Source: Styela clava
Lineage: Eukaryota > Chordata > Ascidiacea > Stolidobranchia > Styelidae
NCBI RefSeq assembly: GCF_964204865.1
Contig: NC_135251.1
Coordinates: 6,944,001-7,008,000, forward strand
Length of the DNA stretch: 64,000 nt
Direction: 5' to 3'
The number at the start of each line of letters is the position of its first letter. The first letter of the stretch is position 1. Both the position numbers and the translations under genes were made by a program. This document shows positions 1-12,574 of the stretch, in pieces. The notes beneath the pieces were generated by a model that was not told where the DNA came from, made no database searches, and was given only the letters and a program-made list of their open reading frames with translations.

Positions 1-123
1 CAAACACACGCGAACGCATACATTAGCTTAGTATATACCGGTACTTTAACTATTGAATCGATCGCATTTCTTCTACAGCAAATTAGATTCTTCTTTTTAT
101 ATTTAGTATTCAGCTATATTGCC

Positions 124-3100
124 ATGGAGAAAGAAAACCCGGGGAACGACGAAAAGAGTGAGGAGGTCGAAGAACAAGCTCAATATCAAATAACTAAAGA
201 CAAAGGTAAGTGCATGCCTATTTGAAACTACATTGCAAAAATCGCACATCATGTTAATTATTTTGTTCTGCATTAATCAAGAAATGGGTAAATGCGTAAC
301 AATAACAACAACAATTTTTTTTCTGAATGAAATACTATTAACGGTAATTTTATTTATTATAATTTTTATGAACTACGCCATGTCTTTTCTCCTAACACGA
401 CTCGGATCGACGCTTACAAGCAATGCTATTATTGTATATCTAATGTACAACCACTCACTGTGTGAAAAACAATAGTAAACCATTCGCGAGGAGTTGGGTG
501 TGAAGCTAGGTCCCAAGATAATTGACTCGTATACAAACAGAGTTAGTACAATTGAAATGTGAATATTTGAAAATTTGGTTTATTTATAGATGATAAAGAT
601 TTTGGTAAAGAAGCATCAAACATAAAATTAAAAGCTGAAGATGGAGTTCAGCAGACTGAAACAGTAACAGGTAGCTATGATTCTATTTAAACGCATGTTT
701 AACTTGTTGCTCAACTTGTTTTAAGTGGGGATTTGAATTAAATTAATTCTCAAACGGAACTCAAACTGGGGTCGATAGTTTTTGTAAAATCGGGGTCTCG
801 ATTTAGAGTCGCTTTGTTTATTACCCTGAACCTCAAGTAATTTTAATGAAATTCGATTCTCGAGTCGTTTGTCTAACCGGAGTTGGAGTCAATTTATTTG
901 CTGGAACAGGATGACGAGTTGCAGTCGATCTGTTTGTCTAACCGGAGTTGAAGTCAATTTATTTGCTGGAACAGGATGACGAGTTGCAGTCGATCAGTTT
1001 GTCTAACCGGAGTTGGAGTCAATTTATTTGCTGGAACATGATGACGAGTAGCAGTCGATCAGTTTGTCTAACCGGAGTTGGAGTCAATTTATTTGCTGGA
1101 ACAGGATGACGAGTAGCAATCGATCAGTTTGTCTAACCGGAGTTGAAGTCAATTTATTTGCTGGAACAGGATGACGAGTTGCAGTCGATCTGTTCTTCTA
1201 ACCGGAGTTGGAGTCAGTTTATTTGCTGGAACAGGATGACGAGTTGCAGTCGATCTGTTTGTCTAACCGGAGTTGGAGTCAATTTATTTGCTGGAACAGG
1301 ATGACGAGTTGCAGTCGATCTGTTTGTCTAACCGGAGTTGGAGTCAATTTATTTGCTGGAACAGGATGACGAGTTGCAGTCGATCTGTTTGTCTAACCGG
1401 AGTTGGAGTCAATTTGTTTGCAGGAACAGGATGACGAGTTGCAGTCGATCTGTTTGTCTAACCGGAGTTGGAGTCAATTTATTTGCTGGAACAGGATGAC
1501 GAGTTGCAGTCGATCTGTTTGTCCAACCGGAGTTGGAGTCAATTTATTTGCTCGAACAGGATGACGAGTTGCAGTCGATCTGTTTGTCTAACCGGAGTTG
1601 GAATAAATTTATTTGCTGGAACAGGATGACGAGTTGCAGTCGATCTGTTTGTCTAACCGGAGTTGGAGTCAATTTATTTGCTGGAACAGGATGACGAGTT
1701 GCAGTCGATCTGTTTGTCTAACCGGAGTTGAAGTCAATTTATTTGCTTAAAAAGAATTATTTTTATATATATGCTATTTGTAGTCGAACTCGATTAGTTT
1801 GAATCTGGTTGGGTGGTAGTCGAATTGATTTGTCTAATCAAGAATCACAAACCGAAATTTGTAGAATTCTAAAATTGGAATTGATATTAATATAACTTGC
1901 AGACATTAAAGTTTTATGATCTGAGTTTTTCCTCATCGTTTTTCGTATCAGGGAAATGGGAGTCCATTCATCCTATTTTCTCTACGACACCAAAGTCTAA
2001 ATCTTTAATCTTATGAAACAGAGCACATTTACCTTTCAATCAACATCCAGGCCAGAAATATTTTGGAATCGAAGGTTGGGTCGTGTTCCACAAGCCGAGA
2101 TCTTATACCTGACAAAAAAATAATATTGGTGTTTGCCTTCGTTTTTTCAACTTTCAACTTAAACTCGCAAATAGAATGCTTGTTGAATTTCACAATTAAA
2201 ATTAGCAAAAATATCTATAATATTCAATTCAAGAGTCCTGCTGCACACTAACACAAATATATTTCTATAACGTTTCGTCTGACCAAAATCAGACTTCCTC
2301 AGACAAGCAGTTTACAACAAAATTGTTGTTACATTGTTGTAAACTGCTTGTCTGGGGAAGTCTGATTTTGGTCAGACGAAACGTTACAGAAATATATTTG
2401 TGTTAGTGTGCAGCAGGACTCTTGAATTGGATATTATGGTATTTTATTCCTGCTACAGCATCCTTGCATTACATGCATACGGATCCACTAGCGCAAAGGC
2501 ATAAAGAAAGGATTGGGAGTTAGTCTCGCGCAACCTCTACTGATCGAAAAATATCTATACTTCAAAAAGGGTTGAAAGCTTCAATCCCATGCTTAAATTA
2601 TTATAGGAGTTATGATTGGTTGAATAGGCTAGGCTGAACGGGAAAATAACTTATTTGTATAGTTTAACCCGCTGCAAATACAGATTTCGAACTTGACAAT
2701 TTAATATGTTTAATAGGTTATTGAGAAAGTTAGGATATTTCAACTCATATGTATAAATTATTGCATGGCAGGTGCTGTTGTTGAAAATCCTGGCCCGGAT
2801 AATTGTGAAATAATGGGAGGTGAGAACAAATATTTTTGAGTTAATTTTAGTGGATATAAAATATAAAGTACCTAAGCTATATTGAGCAGCAATATCGATA
2901 AACAAAAAAATCGTGTTTTGAAACGCTCTGTAGAACAATGAAAATACGGTACTGTAAAATGTCACTTCAGACGTACAGGAAAGTAATTGCTGGCTAACGG
3001 GGGAAAAGCGCGCCATATGACTGAGACTAATTAGCCATTCGAATTACTAATATGCACTAACATATTGATTGATGTTTTATTCCGACCCTTAGATTTCTAT

Positions 3101-4086
3101 GTCAGCCATTAATTTCAATTCGGCAGTTTAGTGAGTTTTCAGTTCTTGAAAAATTTGAAAAAATTTCATGATTGAAGTAATGATGTGTTTTTTTGCATTT
3201 AGTGTTACAAAACATACAACAACAATTGGATGCGTTAACCACAACTGTTGCTAACATTCAGCGTGGTAAGTCGATCTCATATTCATAAATTAAAGCTGTG
3301 ATTTTTTGATACACTACGCTTCGTACTACTTGTAAAATTGTTGTAAAACTAGGTTCCAATACAAAACTTAAGATTGCATTTTCAGCATTTATCTCTCTAA
3401 TACTGTACAATCATGGTGTGCATTATCGCTTCTAGTCAAGTTACAGCCAAGGTGGTATATGACAAAATATACCGTGATAACCAGTAATTGCGTGGGCAAC
3501 TCTGATACGTGAAGAAGCACTCCACCAGTTTTTTGCAGATAATCTCACCTATTGGTTTCGAACTCACCAACCGCGGTACCAATAATCTTAACTCCTGTTT
3601 TTTTCAGATGCTGTACTTGCAAGGCAACCAGCTATAGGGCTACCTCCTCCTGGTCCTTTAGCTATTGCTAGGCCTTCATTACCATTATCTGGAGATCAGT
3701 CACAACAATTTCCGGGAGATGAAGAGCGGGCCATATTATTACCACTAGCAGAGCAATCAGCAATTGGACCACCACCAGTTGGGAATCGTCCTCCCAGCGA
3801 ATCAGCATCCGGTGGTTTAAGTATACAACCATCGCAGGCACGGGATCCTATTTCTGTAAATCGTCTTGCAAACGCACCAGCTTCCGGTGGTGTGTGTATA
3901 CAGGCACCGCAGGCAGGAGCTTATATTTCTGGAAATCTTCCTGCATTGTCAAATAGTTGTAACGTTGATCCGTTTGTTGAACAGTCTCAAGAAGTCCAAC
4001 GATCTGCTGGCATCTCTCCGTTAGTTAGTTCAGTACGATCTGCCGTACACCGTAGATTCAATCGCGATCGATGTAATCCTTTTTAA
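124..4086 (+). CDS. Five-exon gene, 250-aa Pro/Gln-rich protein of unknown function
   Basis: I do not recognise the family. Exons, read by eye from GT-AG junctions: 124-205, 590-670, 2772-2819, 3203-3265, 3608-4086. Every junction is phase 1 and the sum is 753 nt, ending in TAA, which strongly supports the model. The start ATG has a good context (gccATGg) and donors are standard (GTAAGT, GTGAG). The N-terminus is short and acidic (MEKENPGNDEKSEE). Exon 3 encodes GAVVENPGPDNCEIMG. Exon 4 is Gln/Leu-rich and may form a short helix (LQNIQQQLDAL). The last exon, about 159 residues, is rich in Pro, Gly, Ser and Gln, has two loosely repeated blocks (SASGGLSIQPSQA and PASGGVCIQAPQA) and ends in a basic stretch (RRFNRDRCNPF). 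No signal peptide or TM segment is visible. The acceptor of exon 3 (gcatggcag) has a weak pyrimidine tract, so that exon is the least certain. Further upstream non-coding exons cannot be excluded. Confidence 0.72.
871..1746. repeat. 65-bp minisatellite, about 13.5 units
   Basis: The anchor gtctaaccgg recurs at 871, 936, 1001, 1066, 1131, (1196, altered), 1261, 1326, 1391, 1456, 1521 (altered), 1586, 1651 and 1716, an exact 65-bp period with no indels. Units differ by a few substitutions, such as gagttgcag/gagtagcag. The array lies inside intron 2 of the gene at 124-4086. Degenerate relatives (gagtcg-type words) flank it at about 740-870 and 1780-1840, so the array probably grew from an older repeat. 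Confidence 0.95.
2225..2429. mobile_element. 205-bp near-perfect palindrome with hammerhead-like core
   Basis: Arms 2225-2320 and 2334-2429 (96 bp each) are inverted copies with two mismatches, around a 13-bp loop. The ends read caattcaagagtcctgctgc and its complement. Within each arm, read from the loop outward, is CTGAGGA (CTGGGGA in the right arm), then a stem GTCTGA/TCAGAC, then GAAAC. A smaller relative with the same ends and stem lies at 43548-43655. No ORF. It fits a fold-back or MITE-like element, or an inverted dimer of a Penelope-type terminal repeat; the class is an inference. Confidence 0.8.
2447..2546. repeat. Companion segment next to the palindrome
   Basis: This ~100-bp stretch (tgctacagcatcc... 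to ...cctctactgatcg) matches, in inverse orientation and with moderate divergence, 43434-43530. In both places it abuts the palindromic element in the same relative order. Palindrome and segment therefore look like parts of one longer mobile element. Confidence 0.6.
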
Positions 4087-4331
4087 TTAACAGTTGGACG
4101 ACCCAAAACGAACGTACGGGATTAAAAATTATTGTTGTTCTTTAGTGAAAAATAGCCTTCCCTCTCAACTAATGTGTTATAGAATTTATTTTAGTATTAT
4201 TGCGGTGTCTTTCCAGAATAATTAAAAAGGAATTGGTCTACTAGGCTCTTTAAATTTTTCCGTGCCGTGTGGCCTATAATTCCTCGTGTCCTGGTTATAA
4301 TTTCGTATCACCTTTTCATTTTATTAAATTA

Positions 4332-4337
4332 AATAAA
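4332..4337 (+). terminator. Candidate poly(A) signal of the 5-exon gene
   Basis: AATAAA lies 246 nt after the stop codon at 4086 in an A+T-rich stretch. It is the first canonical hexamer I see downstream. The assignment is positional only. Confidence 0.3.
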
Positions 4338-4544
4338 TATTTAAAGATGTTGAAGCAATAATTCTGTTTGAAAGAAACAGTCCTCTTGCGCGAAAATTTT
4401 ACGATGACCAAACGAATGTATTGAGATAAGCCACAAGACTTTTTTGCAAAATTGTTTAGGGAGGATGTAAAATGGTATTAATAGCAAAACTTCATTCAAG
4501 ATAGATGAATGTAGATTAGCTTTGATCTGTATTTATTAGATCTT

Positions 4545-5410
4545 CGCTCTAGGATACCCTTATCCTCAGTCGTTTTGTATATCTATCTGTTTAGATGTAG
4601 CTTTTAAACAGCTAGATCAATCTGGAAATTTCCACGTGGGTTATCCTGCCACCCTAATAATGTGAGTTTCATAGAAAGTCCGAATTGAAGTTTCGTTTCC
4701 ATGGCAACAACAAAACAACCGCCGATTGGTAAAAATATTCTTCTTTCTCATAAATTTTCGCCATTTCTTCGTCAACCAATGTGAGTATAAAACTTCCGAG
4801 AATGCTGTACTCCGTGGAAGAAGTTACTATTACAAACAAGACGTCATTCATCTCGATAGTTCATAAACTGAAGCCTTTGGAATTTTAGTGTTTTAATTAA
4901 TATCCGAAGCATAATTTCGCACAGCATTCAAAATGAACTGGTTTAGTTTCAGTATAATGGCGTCACCCCATTACCCGTTAGCAAGATTTCCCAAACTTAT
5001 TTAGCCGCGGACCACTGGTTGTAAATCTTATTTTTGAAGGGCCATCCTATGTCGTATCAATTTCTGGGCCTAACCAACGAGGAAGAATGATTTTTCCTTT
5101 GACGGAATAAAACTCATGAAATTCTGAACCAATACATACTACTGTCGAATATTGCCAGATGATTTATTCGTATATGTTTTAGACTCTTTTCATATCGTTG
5201 CGGACCCCCGTTTGGGAAACCTTGCGTTAGAGTACCTGAATTGACGCGACTTCAAAGTAATGGCGAAGATCTATACTGGGCGTCTGTCGGCTTGTCAGTC
5301 TGTCTGTTTGGCTTGCTGTAGCGTCCAAACGGCTGGACAGATATGGATCCAAAAAATATCACATGGGTGATTTTGTCACCCTAGTATGCATTTCACCCAT
5401 TGATGTTTCG
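4545..5410. repeat. Intergenic stretch with a diverged repeat pair and a small hAT
   Basis: No gene seen from 4087 to 7118. Two diverged copies of one repeat lie at about 4545-4670 and 5265-5410. Both run from a ctgtctgttt-like word through a gctg(t)agc...aaac stretch to gggt(t)at/gatttt...cacccta. A small hAT-like element (4982-5224) lies between them. The rest, to about 6000, is unremarkable A+T-rich sequence. Confidence 0.45.
4982..5224. mobile_element. Small hAT-like non-autonomous element
   Basis: Terminal inverted repeats are CAAGATTTCCCAAAC at the left and GTTTGGGAAACCTTG at the right, one mismatch apart. Subterminal CCGCGGACC / TTGCGGACC is typical of many hAT MITEs. The flanks share cgttag (6 bp), short of the 8 bp expected for hAT, so the target duplication is imperfect or decayed. 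No coding capacity. Confidence 0.6.
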
Positions 5411-5784
5411 TTCCTTCCTGTTTCGGTCAGACTTTAACGGACACATACGTGTTAGTGTCAATTTTATTTTCAATTTTTCCTGCTTTCTCAAATACAATAT
5501 CTATGAATTTTTCTGAATTTATATCGATATGCGAGTTTTGAAAAATTCGACATGTATTCGACATCCAAAAAATGTATTTTAGAATGTATTTGAAATGGCA
5601 TATAAATCGGTTTAAAATAATACTTGAGTTCTTCTCCTCGGGCGTTAAGCGGTGTGTGCAGAACCAATAAAGAGAATAAACGATACCTGAATATTCTTGT
5701 CAAAACCTGTATTTTATAGCATGTATTTGTATTTCTTTGTAAAATAATATTTAAATATATCGACGCTTCAGAATTGTGTGTACC

Positions 5785-5960
5785 AATATGAAGGTAACTA
5801 ATATTGTTCGCCTACTTCACATCAAGTTGTATAAAGGGACTAAAACCTATGGGCAAGGGGTATGTATATTCACTTGGATAGCACAGTCAGTCCCCGAACT
5901 CGTAATAGAACTAAAATAAGGAAATTCGAAAAAATATTATGGCCTAACCCTAACCTGGGA
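5785..5960. repeat. M-type repeat fragment
   Basis: Contains a tatattcacttggatagcac word, gaactcgtaatagaactaaaataag and gcctaaccctaacctgg. These also occur in the M-type copies at 27330-27550, 49598-49805 and 53568-53790. One arm appears to be missing. Confidence 0.5.
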
Positions 5961-7118
5961 TATATACTACGGAAGTAACACTTATTGTGTTATGTTTCCA
6001 TCCTTACAATAATAAATATCCTCAGTATACATTTATCTCTTTTTTAATTGCTCTACCAACATTTTGGGACGTCTATTACTACTAAGGTAAACTCAAGCTT
6101 GTATTAGAGAAAGAAGAAACGCAAAAACTAGACATGCAACTACAATTTAACTAGCCATGTAAATGAACATAATCTTAAGGCAATCCCATTTCGACCTCAA
6201 AATCGTCTTGAGTTGTGAAATTTCAGAACATTGTAAGAAACGAAACACTTAACTATTATTAACAAAACTAAAACTAATTTGTATGTTGGTATTTACTAAT
6301 TTTACTGACAACGATGAATACACAACAAACCTAGTATCCACAGTAGTAAAGTACACCGAGAAATAAAACAACAACAATAATAAAAAATAATAAAAATTTT
6401 GAATTCACCAGGAAGACTGCAATCAACATAAACAAGGTATGAATAATCAATGGAAGGCAAATTCCAGAATTTAAAATTTCGGGACCATACAAAATATTTT
6501 TAATCCTTCAAACACGGTTTACTGCGAGCTGTCACTCGCGCCGTATTGACTATATATATGTGTCCGAAAAAGTAAGACGAGTACTAGACAATGTTATATG
6601 TACATTATAAACAAACGGTTGACTAAAAACAAGAAGAAACATTAAGAAAGTAATTACATATAAGTAAGAAATTTAAAAACACAAAATAACAGCGAATTCT
6701 ACAAAAATCGATACTTAAAATTTGTAAAAAAGCATAAAAATCACTAGACAATCGACAATTCAATTTTGTCTGGAATGAAATTTAGGGTGCCTTTGGTTAT
6801 TGTTTATGATAGTGAATATAGTAATAGACTCGCACGATATACTGTATTACCTCATGAGAAACTAACTACTGGCAAAAACGGTTCAGTATTTATTTAGTTT
6901 ACGGCACACAAGATTTTTGACTGATTTTTGTTATACAGGAACTACAAGAAAATGAAGTGCGAATTTGGTCATACATAAAGAAGGCAGATGAAAAGTTTTA
7001 TATGTTAAGGTGGACACGCGGGAGGTTGTCAAATTAACACTCTTGAAAAAATGAAAATGCCATTGATCACGGTATAAAACAAAAATTGTAACAAACAACA
7101 ACAATACAAGAACAACTA

Positions 7119-9749
7119 CTAAATTACAACATCACACCCATGTATTCCGCCTTTCAATCTTCCGTACGGCATTTCAATGTGTTCATCCGCATAGTATTCT
7201 TCTTCAAGCAAATATTCGTTGTCAATACTACTATTCAAACCAGAATCATAACTCATTGGTATCTTGTACGCTTCTTTCTTGTCATCATCCAAAACATCTT
7301 CAATCTGAAAATTGTTGTGGACATCTTTCTCGTTTACATGGCCAGGAGAAGAGTCTATGACACTTTGGCCAAGTGATGTTTCCATAGTAATGTTTTTATT
7401 ATCTTCTTCGTTCCTCTGTTCACTTTCAGCACTGAATGCCAATGTTGGAGATTTAGGTAAAGGGTCGTTCGTTGTGTTTGATTTCTGTGGTATCTGATCA
7501 ACATGTTCCGAGTTCATTGCTTCGTTTTTATTTGCTTTCAGATTGATTTCATGTTGCAAACTTAGATCCAATGAAATCTAAAAAAATAATAATAAAGACA
7601 AATAAAGAATAATATTGTTAATTTGAAAGTTAAGAGACATGCGAAACTGGAACAAAACTGAATAAAAAAAGACTAGAAAAGAGTTTTATACAAAAGGGTA
7701 ACAAATAGGAAATATGACAAAACATTGAAACAGATTTATTGAGCATTTTTGAAAGGCAGAAAATATCAAGAGATCGCAGAGTAATCAGAAGTAGTTCAAG
7801 TAGAGTAATCTAATGGGTTATAAAAACAAACTTTTTCCCGACGAACAACAACGAAGTTATATTTTTTTATGACGATTAATGGGTTTATTTTTGCTAGCTA
7901 ATCACTGAAAATTTCAAACAATTAGTCAAGCAGTTTTGAACTTGATGACGTCATCACACAAAAATTCAAAGTGAAAAACGAACCCCACTGAGCCCACATA
8001 AATTTGTAAAGTAAATGAAGGTCATAGGCTTCTAACAAAAAATACAATCGTGAACCAATGAAAACTTCCAAACAATTTTTCAGTGGTTAATGAGAAAGCA
8101 TCACAACAAAACAACAACAATAAGAATACTAACAACAACAAAAATTTGGGAAAACGATACATAGGTCTAATAGTGAGTTATACTTGCTGATGCCTTGTCA
8201 TTGGGCGTGGTGAAATTTTATTTGTTCTCGGGATATGAATCGTGTCATTCTTGACCGGCATTCCCAGAATTGGAGGAAGTAGATGAGTTTTCTTGAACAC
8301 CGAACCTGAATATTATATTAATAAGAAATTACATGACTTGATTGATAAGTTTTTGTAAGAATCAAAATGTGCTAATAACACATGGTTTTGATTTTATGTC
8401 TGGTATCGCCCGTGGCACGAATACAAAATCTAATAAACAGCTTGAATGAGTTGAAATTGTTTTACGGTTTGAAAAGTTACTTACTGTATTGTATCAACTG
8501 CATGATTCGTAAGAATAATGAATGTAATCAGATTGAATGAAAATCTTAAAGCTGCCAATCCTCAAACTAAAACATGAATGAATTCATGAAAAAAATCTTG
8601 TTAATCCTAACCATAGCAAAATATGTAAGTAACAACTCACCGACTTGTTTATTGTCTTCCGTATCAGGAGTTATTGAATTCGTATCAGAGTTATCACTTG
8701 TTATCATGTGTTCAACCTCATTTCATTCGCGTATTTAACTTGGGATCTGATTCAAACCAATTGCATCGATCTTCAGTGAAGTAGTCTTTTGTTTTTCATT
8801 ATGCCCGAGACTTGTTTACTCCCTTCTAGTGAATATATTGCTGTTCTTTTATTAGTATTTGGCGCAGTCAATGATTTGCTTGTCTTTGTTCGTTTTGGCC
8901 GTGGAACTTTTGGCTCAGCAACACTTTCGACTGCGTCAGGAATCGTTGAGAGTTTTCGTTTCGAGTCCTTATTATGTACAAAAAAAGAAGTAATTTAAAA
9001 TCATCAGATATGTTTCTGTTGAATACAAAGTAGTGCAGTCAAAATAAATTACTCCAGAACTGCGGATTAGCTTTAAATATCATCAAGATTCAAAAGCTTA
9101 TGTTCAACCCATGCAAATATTGAAAGCTTTATAAAGAAGGGCGAGTTGAAAAGGACCCAATAAAGGTCGATATATAGGGGGTCAATAACGTCTCAAAAAT
9201 TTTGTTTAAATAACAAAGAGAATTTATCGATACCATATATTTTTTTGGTCCACACAGATGTATTAAATGAGATAAAAATATTTGAACGATTACTGATTCA
9301 AAAACAAAAACTTAGTTAAGATATATTGACTTCATAACAAAATGAAATCGTAAAGGGACTTTATGGGTAGCAACAGTCAAAGATAGCGTTTACAAATTGC
9401 ATTGTTTGGCTAGAAGTTCAAAATTCTACATAAATATTTAATATCTTGTATGAAACTATTTAACTAACTGATATTCAATAATTGTAGAAGCAATTTCTTA
9501 CTTTGGTTGTTTTAACAACCATATTTAATATCGTACCTTTGGTGATTCTTTCACGGCTTCCCCTCCAGTAGAGTGTTCCGAGTTTGAACTTGGATAAGAA
9601 GAACTAGCGAAGTCAATACTTATGCTGTCTCGAAACTTCCGAAGTCCAGAAGCCACCTTCAGACCAAACACACCAGAAAACCAGAAAGGGGATTTCCCCC
9701 CGTGAGATGATGACTTTAAATTGTGACGACGAGCAAAATCAGCTCTCAC
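7119..9749 (-). pseudogene. T1: broken copy of the receptor tail exons 17-20
   Basis: Tail-only paralogue of the adhesion GPCR. Exon equivalents: 17 at 9537-9749 (213 nt, open), 18 at 8641-8967 (327 nt against 343), 19 at 8184-8305 (122 nt, open), 20 at 7119-7577 (open, stop TAG). Splice signals survive. Exon 18 has lost its frame: a small deletion after the shared SLTAPNTNK stretch leads to a stop. No TM2-TM7 exons lie upstream; only a scrap of exon 16 remains at about 10979. Exon 20 still ends in CDVVI, but the YIEM tyrosine is His here (DEHIEMPYGR). It shares TSLGQSVID with T2 and not with copies A and B, so T1 and T2 are sister copies. Exons 17, 19 and 20 are well kept, so the break may be fairly recent. 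Confidence 0.75.
7840..8160. repeat. Family D repeat (AAC-rich, with TGACGTCA)
   Basis: Intronic repeat in T1: acaacaac runs, cactgaaaatttc, caattagtc, gatgacgtcatcacacaaa, then a second ccaatgaaaacttccaaac and further AAC runs. Related copies are at about 14615-14930, 28915-29190, 35535-35850, 42215-42400 and 53890-54000, with truncated ones near 21210 and 44110. The 8-mer TGACGTCA is at 7945. Confidence 0.6.
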
Positions 9750-11280
9750 CTATTCAAAATTAGAAGTTACATTACTGGTATCAATCGTGCTGGGAATAGT
9801 TTATTCATTCAATCGGATTATTCATTCGCATTTTTGCATTTCAGAGTTACCTTATTGTTATACTTTAGTTAATTGAGTTATATCGAATACACATGGAAGC
9901 ATTTCAATGCTGTTGACTTATAGCTCATAATGCCATTATGGGATATAGCCGGGAGATCACTTAAGTGCTTATAAAAATATGGCCCTAATATAATTGGTGA
10001 GTAAGAAGTATTATCCTTTATGTATACCTCTTATCGTGGACTAAGTCAAAACAAGAGCAATAAGAAACTTTTGCGTCGTTTTCAAGCATGGCATATGCTT
10101 GCCCGATTGTTCGAGGCCACGGTAGCACGTCATTTTTCTTTATCATATTTTCAATTCTCCGAGTTTTATGTCAAGAAGTATTTGAAAGCTAAGAAAAATA
10201 CAAAGAATCTGCTATTACTTGAAAGAAAGTAATTTAAGTGAGCTAGAAATCGTTTTCTGCGCGTGAACATGCTACCAATCGTTCAAACAATGATTGCGCT
10301 CGGTCGAAACTGCTAGCGAAAACATGCGCTCTTTGTATCTTGAATAACCAGTGTTGGAGAGGTGACGTAATTCTCCTTTCTGAGCGACTTTGTTATTGAG
10401 TCAATTTCGCTTGTATTAATCATAACGATTTCAAAACGAAACTTTTTTCAAAAAAAAAATATTCTCTCATTTCAACGCGACATGGTTGAGCAAAAAGCAC
10501 ACGCGCCTCGAGAAACAGCTGGCATAAAGCGTGAATACGCTTTCCAACGAAATCTAAGTGAAATTTCCTGCTCATTTGAACGAAAAGTCATGACATTTTA
10601 TAGCAGCGATATACAAGAGGCTCAGAGAGAGGGCGTCTGAATTGGACTAATCCCTATTATCTGCAAGCTTTGCTTTCTGAAAACAATGAAAAACTGGAAA
10701 TTCATTTATTGGCTGTGTATCGTATTCATACAATCATATATCAGCTAGAGTAATTCAAATTCATATTACTTTATAAAATAAGTTTTCATTGTATTATGAA
10801 ATACATAAAAAATAATTTTCTAAAATTACCAACAACAATTTGTCATGTTTCAATTTTCTACATGTTAGCATTCTGATAGTTAAAAATATTTTTTATTGTA
10901 GTTGGGAAAACGTGTTTGGTGTCCTGCTACATATTGGTTGAAATATGAGAAATACAATTATCTAAAAATATCTTATCTCTGAATTACACTAACAATGGAA
11001 AACAAATAAAGATAATATTTTGTCTTTATACCTAACAAGGGAAATGTGTTCAAGTATACGGACACGAAGTCCAAAACAAAATGTTTTACCATCATTTCCT
11101 CAAAAATCATGCGGTGTTTCGTGTCCCCTGAGGAATATAAATGTGTGCTGTCTCATCCCATCCCATGGGACGTTTCAAATTTCCACGGACAAGCCTGGAT
11201 ATTTAGGAAATATATGTTCATCCGTTTTTAAACTTCTACTATTTCGATAAATTAGATATAAACTATATTTTCTGGATTGG
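9750..11280. repeat. T1 upstream flank with a remnant of exon 16
   Basis: No intact gene. At about 10979-11015 the plus strand reads ctgaattacactaacaatgg and continues with aaaacaaataaa, matching the 3' end of receptor exon 16 (39762 onward in copy B). The donor dinucleotide is destroyed (atct where acct is expected) and the match stops after about 35 bp. So the tail module was copied with a breakpoint in, or later erosion of, the TM7 exon. The same remnant is in T2 at about 32111-32150. Confidence 0.6.
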
Positions 11281-11906
11281 TTAACTTAGGTTGAGTTTCC
11301 ACATAGTTCAGATGTGTTAGCTTTCAAGTATTTTTTTTTTTTTCATTATTTCTTTACCAAGAAAGGCAAAAAAACAAAAAATAGTTTGCTCAAGTAGCGC
11401 TAAGTTAATCTTGGCTAGCGAAAATTCCGTTATTAAATAATTAGAACTTGCTGAATTTTGATGGTTTTTGGTAGCAAACTATACGGCTGCGTGGCCAATC
11501 AATTGGATTTCAATGCAATTCATGTCATAAAGAGAGGACATAGACCAATTTTAGAGAAGTAGAATTTCTGAAATATAAAAATTATGTAAAAAACATTTGA
11601 ATTTTGTATAGTCTTTGATTTATCAGGCTGTACTATTAATCACTTGGTGCAAACAATTGGCTAAATGTACTTTTTTTTGTGCCATTCTATTGTGTCGTTT
11701 GAAAAAACATTTTAGTTTTGACGTTTCACTTTGTTTGCTATTTTTATATAATACAAATTACTACAACTATTGATATACGACATACATTATAACTTACAAT
11801 GATTGATACAGCTTCATAAGCTATATTAAATGAGTAACAAATGTACAAGTGATTTTCGGCTGTAAATGCTTTTTTATATTTTATTTGCTTGCATAGCCAA
11901 TGTAGT

Positions 11907-12123
11907 GTTATCATGCTTAGTAGCATGATCTGGTCTGGTAGTCAATACGTTGGTAATATTTTGGTGTAACAGGTTAGAGTTCCCGGGTTTGAATACCATG
12001 TAAATTTGAATTAAAACTCAAAAGCGATGGTCAGAGTCATGATCCAATGCTGAAATATTTTAGTATTTGTAGACATACCAGACCTTCTGGCTAAATAAGA
12101 CTTATAATCTTACAAAATAAACT
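11907..12123. mobile_element. Insertion (~217 bp) present in block A only, possibly SINE
   Basis: Block A reads catagccaatgtagt, then this insert, then ttttaacaataaag. Block B (about 33040) joins the flanks directly. The insert holds gttcccgggtttgaatacc, which resembles a tRNA B box (GGTTCGAATCC), and starts with a gtggtctgg-like word also found at 25797. A tRNA-derived SINE is plausible. The reciprocal reading, a deletion from block B, cannot be excluded. Confidence 0.45.
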
Positions 12124-12574
12124 TTTTAACAATAAAGTCTTTCAGATTGTTTAAGCTTTTTCTGTTGAATCTTTCTAAGTTTCCCAAGACTAATGTACAT
12201 ATCTTGTAGCTTGCTTTGTTAACCTACCATACCCCTAAATTGATATTTACAATGCAATGTCTTAAATTTAATTTAGCATTTTTCTATTGAATTCAAATAT
12301 GTTGTAAATATCTTGCAGTTTGTTGTGCATAGCATTTTACCATATACATACACTAATTGCTATGCCTAGATAAAAATCAGCAGATACTTTTACAACTTGT
12401 TTTTTATTTACTCCATTAACATCTCAAGACACATGGTACAACTACTAAGATCTCAGGTAAACTTAGAAACGTATCAAAAAAAAAAAAACGATAATAAAAA
12501 ATACATCGAACTAAAGAAGGCAATCCTATTTTAGACCGCAAAATCGCCTTGAATTGGAGTATAATAAATATTTG

